DNA of 64,000 nt, taken from positions 1 to 64,000 of the forward strand of contig JBAZJB010000001.1 of NCBI GenBank assembly GCA_041651575.1, in the 5' to 3' direction. Every line of letters starts with the position of its first letter. The stretch's first letter is position 1. The notes under the pieces are model-generated. The model was not told the origin of the DNA, ran no database searches, and saw only the letters and a program-made list of their open reading frames with translations. This stretch comes from JAQUOT01 sp041651575. GTDB lineage: Archaea > Nanobdellota > Nanobdellia > SCGC-AAA011-G17 > JAFCDX01. Positions 34,633 through 42,414 of this stretch are shown one piece after another. The position numbers were made by a program, and so were the translations under genes.

Positions 34633-35394
34633 ATGCCAATTCAATCTTTAAAAAGTACAATAGAGCGTTTAACACATACTCTGAAGAATATTGAAAAAGA
34701 AAATTTAGTTTTAGAAACAAAAAAAGAAAATAAAAGTGATTTTTTTGATTACAAAGCCAAAAAAACTTCTTATTATTTAAGTTCTGTTGATTCTGGAATA
34801 AAAACTATAAAAAGTTCTCTACCTGAATTAAATGGTTTAATAAGATTTGACAGAGACAATGAAAGATATATAGAAAAAGCAAAAGAAAGTATAGATACTT
34901 TAGAAAAATTATATTCTAAAAAGGATATTACTTTATTAGTTAAAGAATTAAAATTATTACATTCTACTTTAGGTTTTATTAATATTCCAAAGGAATTAAA
35001 ATTTAATTTACCTAAAAAAATTCCAGATGAAATAAAATCTGAAGTTTATGCAGATATATTAGAAATTGATAAGTGTTTTAAGTTTAAATGTTATAGAAGT
35101 GCTATAATCCTTTGTTCTAGAGTTTTAGAAACTGCATTGCATAGAAAATATTATGAAATTACAGGAGATGATTTGCTAGAAAAAGCGCCAGGTATAGGTT
35201 TAGGAAAGATAATTGCTAAGTTATCTGAAAGAAATATCCCTTTTGATCCAGGTGTTACACAACAAATACATTTAGTTAATCAAATGAGAATATTTTCTGT
35301 ACATAATAAAAAAGAAGCCTTTAATCCTAGTGAAAAACAAACTCAGGCAGTAATATTATACACTTTAGACTTATTAGAAAAATTATTTGGATAA
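34633..35394 (+). CDS. HEPN-like (DUF4145-type) domain protein with N-terminal coiled coil
   Basis: A 253-residue soluble protein. The N-terminal half is helical, Lys/Glu-rich and probably coiled coil. The C-terminal half (about 150-253) has the pattern of DUF4145-like HEPN domains: CYRSAIILCSRVLETALHRKYYE, then LGKIIAKL, then QMRIFSVHNKKEA with an R-x4-H motif (Arg then His). In HEPN ribonucleases R-x4-6-H is catalytic; here activity is only a possibility. No antitoxin-like partner (such as MNT) is next to it. It is divergent from nrdR with a 199-bp shared region and is likely a single gene. Confidence 0.7.
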   Translation: MPIQSLKSTIERLTHTLKNIEKENLVLETKKENKSDFFDYKAKKTSYYLSSVDSGIKTIKSSLPELNGLIRFDRDNERYIEKAKESIDTLEKLYSKKDITLLVKELKLLHSTLGFINIPKELKFNLPKKIPDEIKSEVYADILEIDKCFKFKCYRSAIILCSRVLETALHRKYYEITGDDLLEKAPGIGLGKIIAKLSERNIPFDPGVTQQIHLVNQMRIFSVHNKKEAFNPSEKQTQAVILYTLDLLEKLFG

Positions 35395-35441
35395 GAAGAT
35401 TTATATATTTTAAACATCAATTAAATAAAAAAGAGGGTAAG

Positions 35442-36434
35442 ATGAATTTAAAATTTATTAAAATAAAGGATTATGTTTCAATAGCTTTAGTTTTATGTAT
35501 ATTATATATATCATTTTTGATAGCAAGACCTTATCTTATTGCTTTACTTAGTGCAGGAATATTAGTTTATATTTTTAATCCAGTTTATAAAAAATTAGTT
35601 TTTATTGTAAAAAATAAAGATGTTGCAGCAAGTATAATGACTTTAAGCATTTTATTGGTAATTATTTTACCTTTAATCCTTTTAATACAAATATTGTATG
35701 TAGAAGCATTAGCTTTTTATCAATCCGGAGGGTTTACAAGTATAGTTAGTTTCATAACTAATTTAATTGGAACTAATTCTATAATTCAATCTTTAGATTT
35801 AAACAATATTTTAAAAGAAGCTTCACAGTATATTTTTCAAATTGTTTCTGAAGTAATAATAAAATTACCTCAAAAATTGTTAAATTTATTAATTTCAATA
35901 TTTGCAATGTATTTTTTATTTAAAGATTCAGATGTTTTATTAGAAAAGACCAAGAAGTTTATTTCTTTAAAAGACAAAGAAAAAATATTTTCACAATTGC
36001 AATCAACTATACATGCAATAATCTATGGAACTTTTTTAACTGCTTTAGTTGAAGGAATATTTGCAACAATTGGATTTTACATATTTGGAATACCAAATGC
36101 TTTGTTTTGGGGATTGATAGTAATTATACTGGCAGTAATTCCTTTAATTGGAGGGACAGCAGTATATATCCCTGCAGTCATATGGTTGGCTTACACTAAT
36201 AGTATTTTTGTTGCAATTGGACTATTAATTTATTCAATTATTTTTATTAGCGGAACTGAAAATTTATTAAAACAATTAATAATAGGTAAGAAAGCAAATT
36301 TACATCCTCTAATAATACTAATAGGGTTATTTGGAGGAATTAAAATATTTGGGTTAATAGGTATTATTATTGGTCCATTAGTTTTATCTTGTTTGTATGT
36401 AATTGCAAAAATTTATATTAAAGAATTAGTTTAA
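35442..36434 (+). CDS. AI-2E family transporter-like permease
   Basis: A 330-residue integral membrane protein with about eight transmembrane helices, matching the AI-2E/PerM (UPF0118) family in layout. Two or three N-terminal helices, a soluble stretch rich in Leu/Ile amphipathic helices (residues 85-160), then C-terminal helices including GIPNALFWGLIVIILAVIPLIGG and LFGGIKIFGLIGIIIGPL, both family signatures. The substrate is unknown; members export diverse small molecules or ions. GAGGG shortly before the ATG is a fair ribosome site. Seven bases separate it from AMP phosphorylase, so the two are probably cotranscribed. Confidence 0.85.
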   Translation: MNLKFIKIKDYVSIALVLCILYISFLIARPYLIALLSAGILVYIFNPVYKKLVFIVKNKDVAASIMTLSILLVIILPLILLIQILYVEALAFYQSGGFTSIVSFITNLIGTNSIIQSLDLNNILKEASQYIFQIVSEVIIKLPQKLLNLLISIFAMYFLFKDSDVLLEKTKKFISLKDKEKIFSQLQSTIHAIIYGTFLTALVEGIFATIGFYIFGIPNALFWGLIVIILAVIPLIGGTAVYIPAVIWLAYTNSIFVAIGLLIYSIIFISGTENLLKQLIIGKKANLHPLIILIGLFGGIKIFGLIGIIIGPLVLSCLYVIAKIYIKELV

Positions 36435-36441
36435 AACAAAA

Positions 36442-37935
36442 ATGAAATTTAAGATAAAAGAGGTTAAATTAAGTTCTGGCGGTCCTTTAATTGGAATTTT
36501 AAATAATGAAGATACTTTAAAATTAGATTTAAGAGCATTAGATAGAATTAAAGTTAAAAAGGATTCTAGGGAACAAGTAATTGCTATAGATATTGCTAAG
36601 AGTAAAAGAAATATTTCTCCAGGGCAACTTGGATTGTTTGATGAGGTAATGGACATATTAAAATTAAAAGATAAAGATGAAGTTGAAATCAGTATAGAAC
36701 CAAAACCACTTTCTCTTGAATTCATTAAGAAAAAATTAGATGGATTTACTTTAACTAAAATGGAAATTGATGAGATAGTAAAAGATATTGTTGAAAATAA
36801 GTTAACTGAAATTGAAATTACTTATTTTGTCTCTGCTTGTTATAGAAATGGAATGAGTATTTATGAAAGTGCTTATTTAACAGAAGCAATTGTAGCTCAT
36901 GGTAAAAAATTGAATTTTAAAACATATCCTATACTAGATAAACATTCTCTTGGTGGTGTTCCTGGTAATAGGGTTACTATGATTTTAGTTCCAATAATTG
37001 CTGCAGCAGGATATATAATACCTAAAACAAGTACAAGATCTATAACTTCTTGTTCTGGTACAAGTGATACAATGGAAGTTTTAGCTCCTGTTGAATTCCA
37101 TGTAGATGAGATTAAAAAAATAGTTAGAAAGACAAATGGAGCAATGGTTTGGGGTGGAGTATTAGAACTTGCTAGTGCAGATGATAAATTAATAAAAATT
37201 GAAAAAGTATTATCTTTAGATCCTGAAGGTATATTATTAGCTAGTATTTTAGCTAAAAAGAATGCAGTTGGTGCTACACATGTAGTATTAGATATGCCTA
37301 TAGGTAAGGAATGTAAATTAAAACATAAAAAAGATGCAAGAAGATTAAAAAGAAAGTTTGAGTTATTAGGTAAGTTATTAGGTATTAATATTAAAGCAGT
37401 TATTACAGATGGTTCTCAACCTGTTGGTTATGGTATTGGACCTGCATTAGAAGCAAGAGATGTTTTATATTTATTACAAAATAATAAAGAAAAAATGCCA
37501 AAGGATCTTAGAAAGAAGTCTATACTTATGGCAACTAATTTATTGCAAATGGTCGGAGTTAAGAATGCAAATAAAAAAGTAATTGATATTTTAGATTCTG
37601 GAAAAGCTTATACAAAGATGAAAGAAATAATTGCGGCTCAAGGGGGTAATCCAAAGATACAACCAGAACAAATTAAAATTGGAAAATTTAAATATTGTGC
37701 TAAGGCAAAACAAGAAGGTTCTGTAAAAGAAATTTCAAACAAATATTTAACTAAAATTGCAAAAGCAGCAGGAGCGCCAACTGACAAGGGAGCAGGAATT
37801 TATATGAATGTTAAGTTAAATGATAAAGTTAAACAAGGACAAAATTTGTTTACTATATTCGCTGAGAACGAAAAAAAATTAGAGTTTGCAATCAAGATTT
37901 ATAACAACTCTAAAGTAGTTAACGTCGAAAAATGA
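36442..37935 (+). CDS. deoA: AMP phosphorylase (archaeal DeoA-like)
   Basis: A 497-residue pyrimidine-phosphorylase family enzyme that splits AMP (and CMP/UMP) with phosphate to ribose-1,5-bisphosphate plus base, the first step of the archaeal AMP pathway. An extra N-terminal domain of about 85 residues precedes the catalytic core, as in AMP phosphorylases but not bacterial thymidine phosphorylase. Core motifs are KHSLGGVPGNRVTM, TSTRSITSCSGTSDTMEVLAPVE (phosphate loop) and GGVLELASADD. The C-terminal barrel-sandwich contains GAGIYMNVKLNDKVKQGQ. Its pathway partners R15P isomerase and RuBisCO are 11-13 kb upstream, not adjacent. Confidence 0.95.
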   Translation: MKFKIKEVKLSSGGPLIGILNNEDTLKLDLRALDRIKVKKDSREQVIAIDIAKSKRNISPGQLGLFDEVMDILKLKDKDEVEISIEPKPLSLEFIKKKLDGFTLTKMEIDEIVKDIVENKLTEIEITYFVSACYRNGMSIYESAYLTEAIVAHGKKLNFKTYPILDKHSLGGVPGNRVTMILVPIIAAAGYIIPKTSTRSITSCSGTSDTMEVLAPVEFHVDEIKKIVRKTNGAMVWGGVLELASADDKLIKIEKVLSLDPEGILLASILAKKNAVGATHVVLDMPIGKECKLKHKKDARRLKRKFELLGKLLGINIKAVITDGSQPVGYGIGPALEARDVLYLLQNNKEKMPKDLRKKSILMATNLLQMVGVKNANKKVIDILDSGKAYTKMKEIIAAQGGNPKIQPEQIKIGKFKYCAKAKQEGSVKEISNKYLTKIAKAAGAPTDKGAGIYMNVKLNDKVKQGQNLFTIFAENEKKLEFAIKIYNNSKVVNVEK

Positions 37936-38034
37936 AAAAAGTCAATAACAGAAACATTTAAATATTAATTATTTTTAGTTTTATTAATCAAATAAAAATA
38001 TTAATCAAACAAAGGAGATTCGAGGTGCAAATAA

Positions 38035-39819
38035 ATGAATAAAAAAAAGATTGTAAATTCCGTTCTTATTAGTTTTTTAGTCTTAATGAGTTTATATTTT
38101 GTTATTGGTGGTGGAATTATAGAAGGAGATGGTAAACAAACTTTCTATAATGTTTCTGATGCAGCAGGTAATATTGAAGGAGCAAGTGCTTGGTGGAATA
38201 TTAATACTAATTATACTGTTAATTTTTCAGGAGCTGTAGCTGGAAATAGTAGGGCATTATATTTCAACTTTACAATTAATCATACTAATGTGGCTGCGGC
38301 TGCAGTTAAATTTAGTGGAAACATAACTAATGTTACAATAAACTTTACAGATATGTTTGAAGTTGCTACTGCTGGAGCAGCATCAAATTCAACTTGTGAT
38401 TCACAAGAGACTGGAGGATTTATAGCAATTAGAACAGGTGTAGGTGAATTAGTATTCCATAATAAAACTAATGGTGGTTTAACTAATCGTAGTGGTGATT
38501 CTGGTTTAGGATTTGATAATTGTACTTTTTGGGTTAATGTATCTGTTAATGGAACAGGATTAAGAGGAGCTAATGCTGCTTTAGAAACTACTGGCAGTAT
38601 TATAATTAATGCTTCAAATTCAAGTAGAACTGGTTCAACAGTTTTAACATTTACAGTTGGTGTAGATGCTAGAGCTCCAAGAGTTACAACTATTAATGTT
38701 ACTGATGGAACTGTTGTTTATGCTTCAACTGCATTAGCTGCAGGAAATTCAGCATTTTTCAATAATGATTCTAATTTTACAGTAAGTGCTACAATTTCAG
38801 ATGCAAATATAAATAAAACAGGTAATGCAACTACAGGTAATGTAACTATATGGTATAATTTTACTGGAGCAGCTACAATTGGTATGGGTAGTAATTCAAC
38901 TAATATGACCCTAGGCACATGTTTTATATCTGCTGGAGTAGAAAGTTGTTCATATAGTGCTGTTATTTCAAATCTTTTTGGTGGAAGAATGAGTGTTGGA
39001 AGAAATGTTAGTTTTATAATTGTAGCAGCAGATTACTTTGGACAAACAGGTAATGATACAAACTCACAAAAAGGGTATAACTTTACTATAAGGAACACAG
39101 CAAGTGTGCCTCAAATAACTGTTCCTACTGAAAAAATAATTGTATTTAGGGATTATGCTATCAGTTGTGATGGTGATACTAACTCTACTATCGTAACTGA
39201 AACTGGAACAGGTACAACTATATGTCAAGGGGCTAATGCTTGTGCAGGTACTTTTACACCTACTACATCAGGAGCTATGACTATACAATGTTTAACTACA
39301 GATGCAGCAGGAAACCAACAATTGGCTACACAAGATATAAATGTTTATTCAAGAAGTTCAACAACTGGTTCAAGTAGCGGAGGAAGTTCAAGTGGTACAG
39401 TAACACCAACTCCAACAGCAATGGATATTTCAAAAGAAGCATCAACTGCAGGATTAAGAGCTGGAGATTTACAACCATTTACTTATGATGCAGCTTCACA
39501 TACTATGAAAGTTGATTCAGTTGGATCAGGAACAGTTACTGTTACAATTGATGATAAAGTAACAACAACTTTAGAACCAGCAAAATCAGTAGAAATAGAT
39601 ATAACTGGCGATGGATCTAAAGATGTTAAATTAACTTTAAATAAGATAACATTAAACAAAGCAGATATTACTTTAGAAATGCTTGCTGGTGCAACTTCAA
39701 CACCTACTGAAGAACAAACAACTCAAGGAAAATCAAGTTTAACTTGGTTATGGGTAATGTTAGGAATTGTTGTAATAGCAGGTGTAATCTGGGCAATAAT
39801 TGCTATGAAAAAGAAATAA
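38035..39819 (+). CDS. Sequon-dense secreted surface protein with C-terminal membrane anchor
   Basis: A 594-residue secreted protein: signal peptide (about 1-25), a long beta-rich ectodomain, a Ser/Gly/Thr linker (about 440-460), a further small domain and a C-terminal transmembrane helix (about 569-590) ending KKK. It contains close to thirty N-X-S/T sequons in the first 390 residues, far more than its neighbours and the S-layer protein. That marks it as a likely major target of the STT3 encoded at 42415. Two ribosome-like sites (AAGGAG and GAGGTG) lie within 25 nt of the ATG, and a TATA-like TTTAAATATTAA about 65 nt upstream gives a short leader. No enzymatic motif is recognised. Confidence 0.85.
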   Translation: MNKKKIVNSVLISFLVLMSLYFVIGGGIIEGDGKQTFYNVSDAAGNIEGASAWWNINTNYTVNFSGAVAGNSRALYFNFTINHTNVAAAAVKFSGNITNVTINFTDMFEVATAGAASNSTCDSQETGGFIAIRTGVGELVFHNKTNGGLTNRSGDSGLGFDNCTFWVNVSVNGTGLRGANAALETTGSIIINASNSSRTGSTVLTFTVGVDARAPRVTTINVTDGTVVYASTALAAGNSAFFNNDSNFTVSATISDANINKTGNATTGNVTIWYNFTGAATIGMGSNSTNMTLGTCFISAGVESCSYSAVISNLFGGRMSVGRNVSFIIVAADYFGQTGNDTNSQKGYNFTIRNTASVPQITVPTEKIIVFRDYAISCDGDTNSTIVTETGTGTTICQGANACAGTFTPTTSGAMTIQCLTTDAAGNQQLATQDINVYSRSSTTGSSSGGSSSGTVTPTPTAMDISKEASTAGLRAGDLQPFTYDAASHTMKVDSVGSGTVTVTIDDKVTTTLEPAKSVEIDITGDGSKDVKLTLNKITLNKADITLEMLAGATSTPTEEQTTQGKSSLTWLWVMLGIVVIAGVIWAIIAMKKK

Positions 39820-39898
39820 AATCTTTTTCTCTTTATTTATTTTTTTCTAAAAATTTATTTTTAAAAACCTTTTTATATTTTTGCTTCTATTAATTTTT
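39820..39898 (+). terminator. T-rich transcription termination region and AT-rich spacer
   Basis: Several T-tracts (CTTTTTCTCTTTATTTATTTTTTTCT) follow the surface gene stop. Archaeal termination occurs at such U-rich stretches. A TATA-like TTTTTATA close to 39870 could serve the glycosyltransferase-like gene that starts at 39899. Confidence 0.5.
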
Positions 39899-40585
39899 AT
39901 GTATCCGAAAGTATTAGTAGGTTGTCCTACATCAAATCATAAGGAATATTGCCTTAAAGAGTATGTAATTGGGGTTAAATCATTTAGTTATCCTAATTAT
40001 GATGTTCTAATAATAGATAATTCTGAAGATGAAAATTATTATAATAAACTAAAAGAACAATTACCTACAATAAAAGATAAATGGATAGAAAATGCCAGAG
40101 ATAGGATAGTACATAGTAGAAATTTATTGAGAAAAAAAGTTTTAGATGAAAATTATGATTATTTTTTATCTTTAGAACAAGATGTTATCCCCCCCAAGGA
40201 TATTATTGAAAGATTATTAAATCATAATAAAAAAGTAATAAGTGCATTATATTTTAAATTAGGAAACGATAATAAAACTCTTTTACCCTTATTATTATTA
40301 GAAGATAAAGATTCGCAAGGTAGAATTGTTTATAGAAGAGCTAGTTTAGATGAGGTAGAACAAAATAAACTGTTAAATGTGGCTTGTCCTGGTTTAGGTT
40401 GTATGCTAATACATAGATCTGTCTTAGAAAATGTTGAATTTAGATATGATAAAAATGAAAAAGGATTTGATGATGTTTTCTTTTGTAAAGATGCAGAAAA
40501 TAATGGATTTAAAATATATTGTGATACAAGTATAAAATGTAAACATTTAGTTTCTGGAATGGATTGGAATAAAATAAAAAAATAA
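39899..40585 (+). CDS. GT-A-type glycosyltransferase-like protein, tandem copy 1
   Basis: A 228-residue soluble protein. An in-frame TTG at 39881 exists, but the ATG at 39899 aligns with its downstream paralogue. Pattern: a start PKVLVGCPTS, DVLIIDNSED (nucleotide-sugar binding Rossmann-like strand), DYFLSLEQDVIPP (acidic EQD in place of DxD), and near the C-terminus GLGCMLIHRSVLE and FFCKDAENNG. These are typical of a GT-A glycosyltransferase fold. The sugar is unknown. It is followed after one base by a close paralogue. Confidence 0.75.
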   Translation: MYPKVLVGCPTSNHKEYCLKEYVIGVKSFSYPNYDVLIIDNSEDENYYNKLKEQLPTIKDKWIENARDRIVHSRNLLRKKVLDENYDYFLSLEQDVIPPKDIIERLLNHNKKVISALYFKLGNDNKTLLPLLLLEDKDSQGRIVYRRASLDEVEQNKLLNVACPGLGCMLIHRSVLENVEFRYDKNEKGFDDVFFCKDAENNGFKIYCDTSIKCKHLVSGMDWNKIKK

Positions 40586-40586
40586 A

Positions 40587-41351
40587 ATGTTACCTAAAAT
40601 ATTAGTTGGATGTCCTACATCGATACATAAAGAGTATTGTTTTGATAAATACTTAAAAGGAATTAAAGATTTAACATATAAAAATTTTGATGTTTTATTA
40701 GTTGATAATTCTGATACTCTTGATTATTATAATAAAATAAAAGATAAAATTAATACAATTCGTTTTGAACCAAAAATGATAAATGTTAGGTATAAATTAG
40801 CAGAATCAAGAAATTTAATTGTAGATAAGGTATTAAAAGAAGGATATGATTATTTTTTATCTTTAGAACAAGATATTGTTCCTCCAACAGATATAATTGA
40901 AAGACTTTTAAAACATAACAAAGAGATTATATGTGGAGTTTACTATAATTATTTTAATACTCATCCTCCAGGAATTAAACCTGTTTTATTTAAGAAATTT
41001 AATCAAGAAGATTTAAATAATTTATTAAAATCTGATGATATAAATTATGCTGCAACAAAGAAAGAAGTTATTGAAAAAAACATTAAAGATCCTAGTTTAA
41101 TAAGAACTAGATTTACTAATGAAGAACTTCAGGAACCAAGATTAATTGAAGTATATAAAACGGGTTTGGGTTGCATTTTAATTCACAGATCTATTTTAGA
41201 AAAAGTGAGATTTAAGTGGGATTTGAAATTAGAAGCTTTTGATGATTTTTTATTTTGTGAAGATGTACAAAGAGAAGGTCATAAAATATTTTGTGATACT
41301 TCTATGAAATGTATGCACTACCCTATGCCTTGGGAAGGCATTATAAAATAA
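40587..41351 (+). CDS. GT-A-type glycosyltransferase-like protein, tandem copy 2
   Basis: A 254-residue paralogue of the previous gene, sharing PKILVGCPTSIHKEYC, DVLLVDNSD, DYFLSLEQDIVPPTD and the C-terminal GLGCILIHRSILEKV and LFCEDVQREGHKIFCDTSMKC. It has an insert of about 25 residues in the middle. The stop codon of the first copy and its ATG are one base apart. It ends three bases before the 3' end of the oppositely oriented tRNA-Ser gene. The pair arose by tandem duplication; their acceptors are unknown. Confidence 0.75.
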   Translation: MLPKILVGCPTSIHKEYCFDKYLKGIKDLTYKNFDVLLVDNSDTLDYYNKIKDKINTIRFEPKMINVRYKLAESRNLIVDKVLKEGYDYFLSLEQDIVPPTDIIERLLKHNKEIICGVYYNYFNTHPPGIKPVLFKKFNQEDLNNLLKSDDINYAATKKEVIEKNIKDPSLIRTRFTNEELQEPRLIEVYKTGLGCILIHRSILEKVRFKWDLKLEAFDDFLFCEDVQREGHKIFCDTSMKCMHYPMPWEGIIK

Positions 41352-41353
41352 AA

Positions 41354-41473
41354 CGCCGAGAGCAGGATTTGAACCTGCACATCCTTTCGGAAACCAGCTT
41401 TCTAGTTTTTGATTAAACTTTTTTTAAAAGTTTATCTCAAGGCTGGCGCAATACCGGATTATGCGATCTCGGC
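41354..41473 (-). tRNA. tRNA-Ser (anticodon UGA) with a 36-nt intron
   Basis: Read on the minus strand. The acceptor stem GCCGAGA/TCTCGGC pairs perfectly, with discriminator G (41354) as in archaeal tRNA-Ser. There is a short D-arm with GG, an anticodon stem CCAGC/GCTGG, a long variable arm with a UCC-GAAA-GGA hairpin (class II), and a T-arm GCAGG-TTCAAAT-CCTGC. The anticodon loop reads CU-UGA-GA after removing an intron of about 36 nt (about 41400-41435) after position 37, the usual archaeal site. The intron itself folds as AAACUUUU/AAAAGUUU. CCA is not encoded. A TATA-like TTTATAAAAT lies about 25-35 nt upstream. Exact splice points are inferred; tRNA-splicing endonuclease would be needed. 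Confidence 0.92.
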
Positions 41474-41560
41474 ATAGATTATACAAAAATTTTAATTTTA
41501 TAAATGTGTTGATTTGTGCAATCACAAAATATATAAAGTATATTCGAATCAAAATTACTA

Positions 41561-42412
41561 ATGGTACTTGAATCTTTCATTAGTCCTATAAAAGCGGAAA
41601 AGAGGCCTTGGGAACTATTCTTTTTGGGTTTCTTATATGCTAGTATTGCTATGTTTTTGAGCTTATGGATATTTGAAAAACAAACAAGCTTAGTTATGGT
41701 TTTTTTAACAGTTATAGCTTGTACTCCTCTATTATTTAATGCTATGAGATATGAAGAATATAAAGATATTAACATAAATTCAGAAACAAATAGACTAAAA
41801 GAACATTATAAAATTTTAAAGGTTTTAATATTTTTATTTTTAGGTTTTTGTGTTGCTTTTTCAGTATGGTATGTATTTTTACCTTCTGCTACTGTTGATT
41901 CTATTTTTTCAATTCAAATGCAAACTATTAATACTATTAATTCAAAAGTTGCAGGAAATGTTCTTTTAGATTTACCTATTTTAGAACAAATATTTTTAAA
42001 TAATATTAAAGTTTTATTATTTTGTTTATTTTTTGCGTTTTTCTATGGAGCAGGAGCAATTTTTATATTAACTTGGAATGCATCTGTTATATCTGCTGCA
42101 ATAGGAAATTTAATTAGAATTAATGTAGCCGAATATGCCAAAGAATTAGGATTTTCAAGTATGTGGGCTTATTTTAGTATATTTTCAGTAAGTTTTTTAA
42201 GATATATGATACATGGGATTCCTGAGATTAGTGCTTATTTTGTGGGTGGATTGGCAGGAAGTATAATTTCTGTTGCTACTATAAACCACGACTTCAGATC
42301 TGAAAAGTTTAAAAATGTATTATTAGATACGATATGTTTAATAATAATAGCTGTAGTTATTTTAGTTATAGCAGCATTAATGGAAGTGTATTTAACACCT
42401 AGATTATTTTAA
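41561..42412 (+). CDS. SpoIIM/DUF95-family membrane protein
   Basis: A 283-residue protein with about six transmembrane helices. The motifs NNIKVLLFCLFFAFFYGAGAIFILTWNASVISAAIG and HGIPEISAYFVGGLAGSIIS are the family signature (stage II sporulation M / DUF95). The name comes from a Bacillus engulfment protein; in archaea the family has no agreed function, although it is often close to membrane or cell-wall genes. Here it is directly upstream of STT3 with a two-base gap, suggesting coexpression with the glycosylation genes. A TATA-like ATATATAAAG near 41529 supports its own promoter. Confidence 0.85.
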   Translation: MVLESFISPIKAEKRPWELFFLGFLYASIAMFLSLWIFEKQTSLVMVFLTVIACTPLLFNAMRYEEYKDININSETNRLKEHYKILKVLIFLFLGFCVAFSVWYVFLPSATVDSIFSIQMQTINTINSKVAGNVLLDLPILEQIFLNNIKVLLFCLFFAFFYGAGAIFILTWNASVISAAIGNLIRINVAEYAKELGFSSMWAYFSIFSVSFLRYMIHGIPEISAYFVGGLAGSIISVATINHDFRSEKFKNVLLDTICLIIIAVVILVIAALMEVYLTPRLF

Positions 42413-42414
42413 AA

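Noticed and set aside
41479..41775. Minus-strand open frame over the start of the SpoIIM-family gene
   Set aside because: Composition and promoter position support the plus-strand gene; the minus frame has no known domain.
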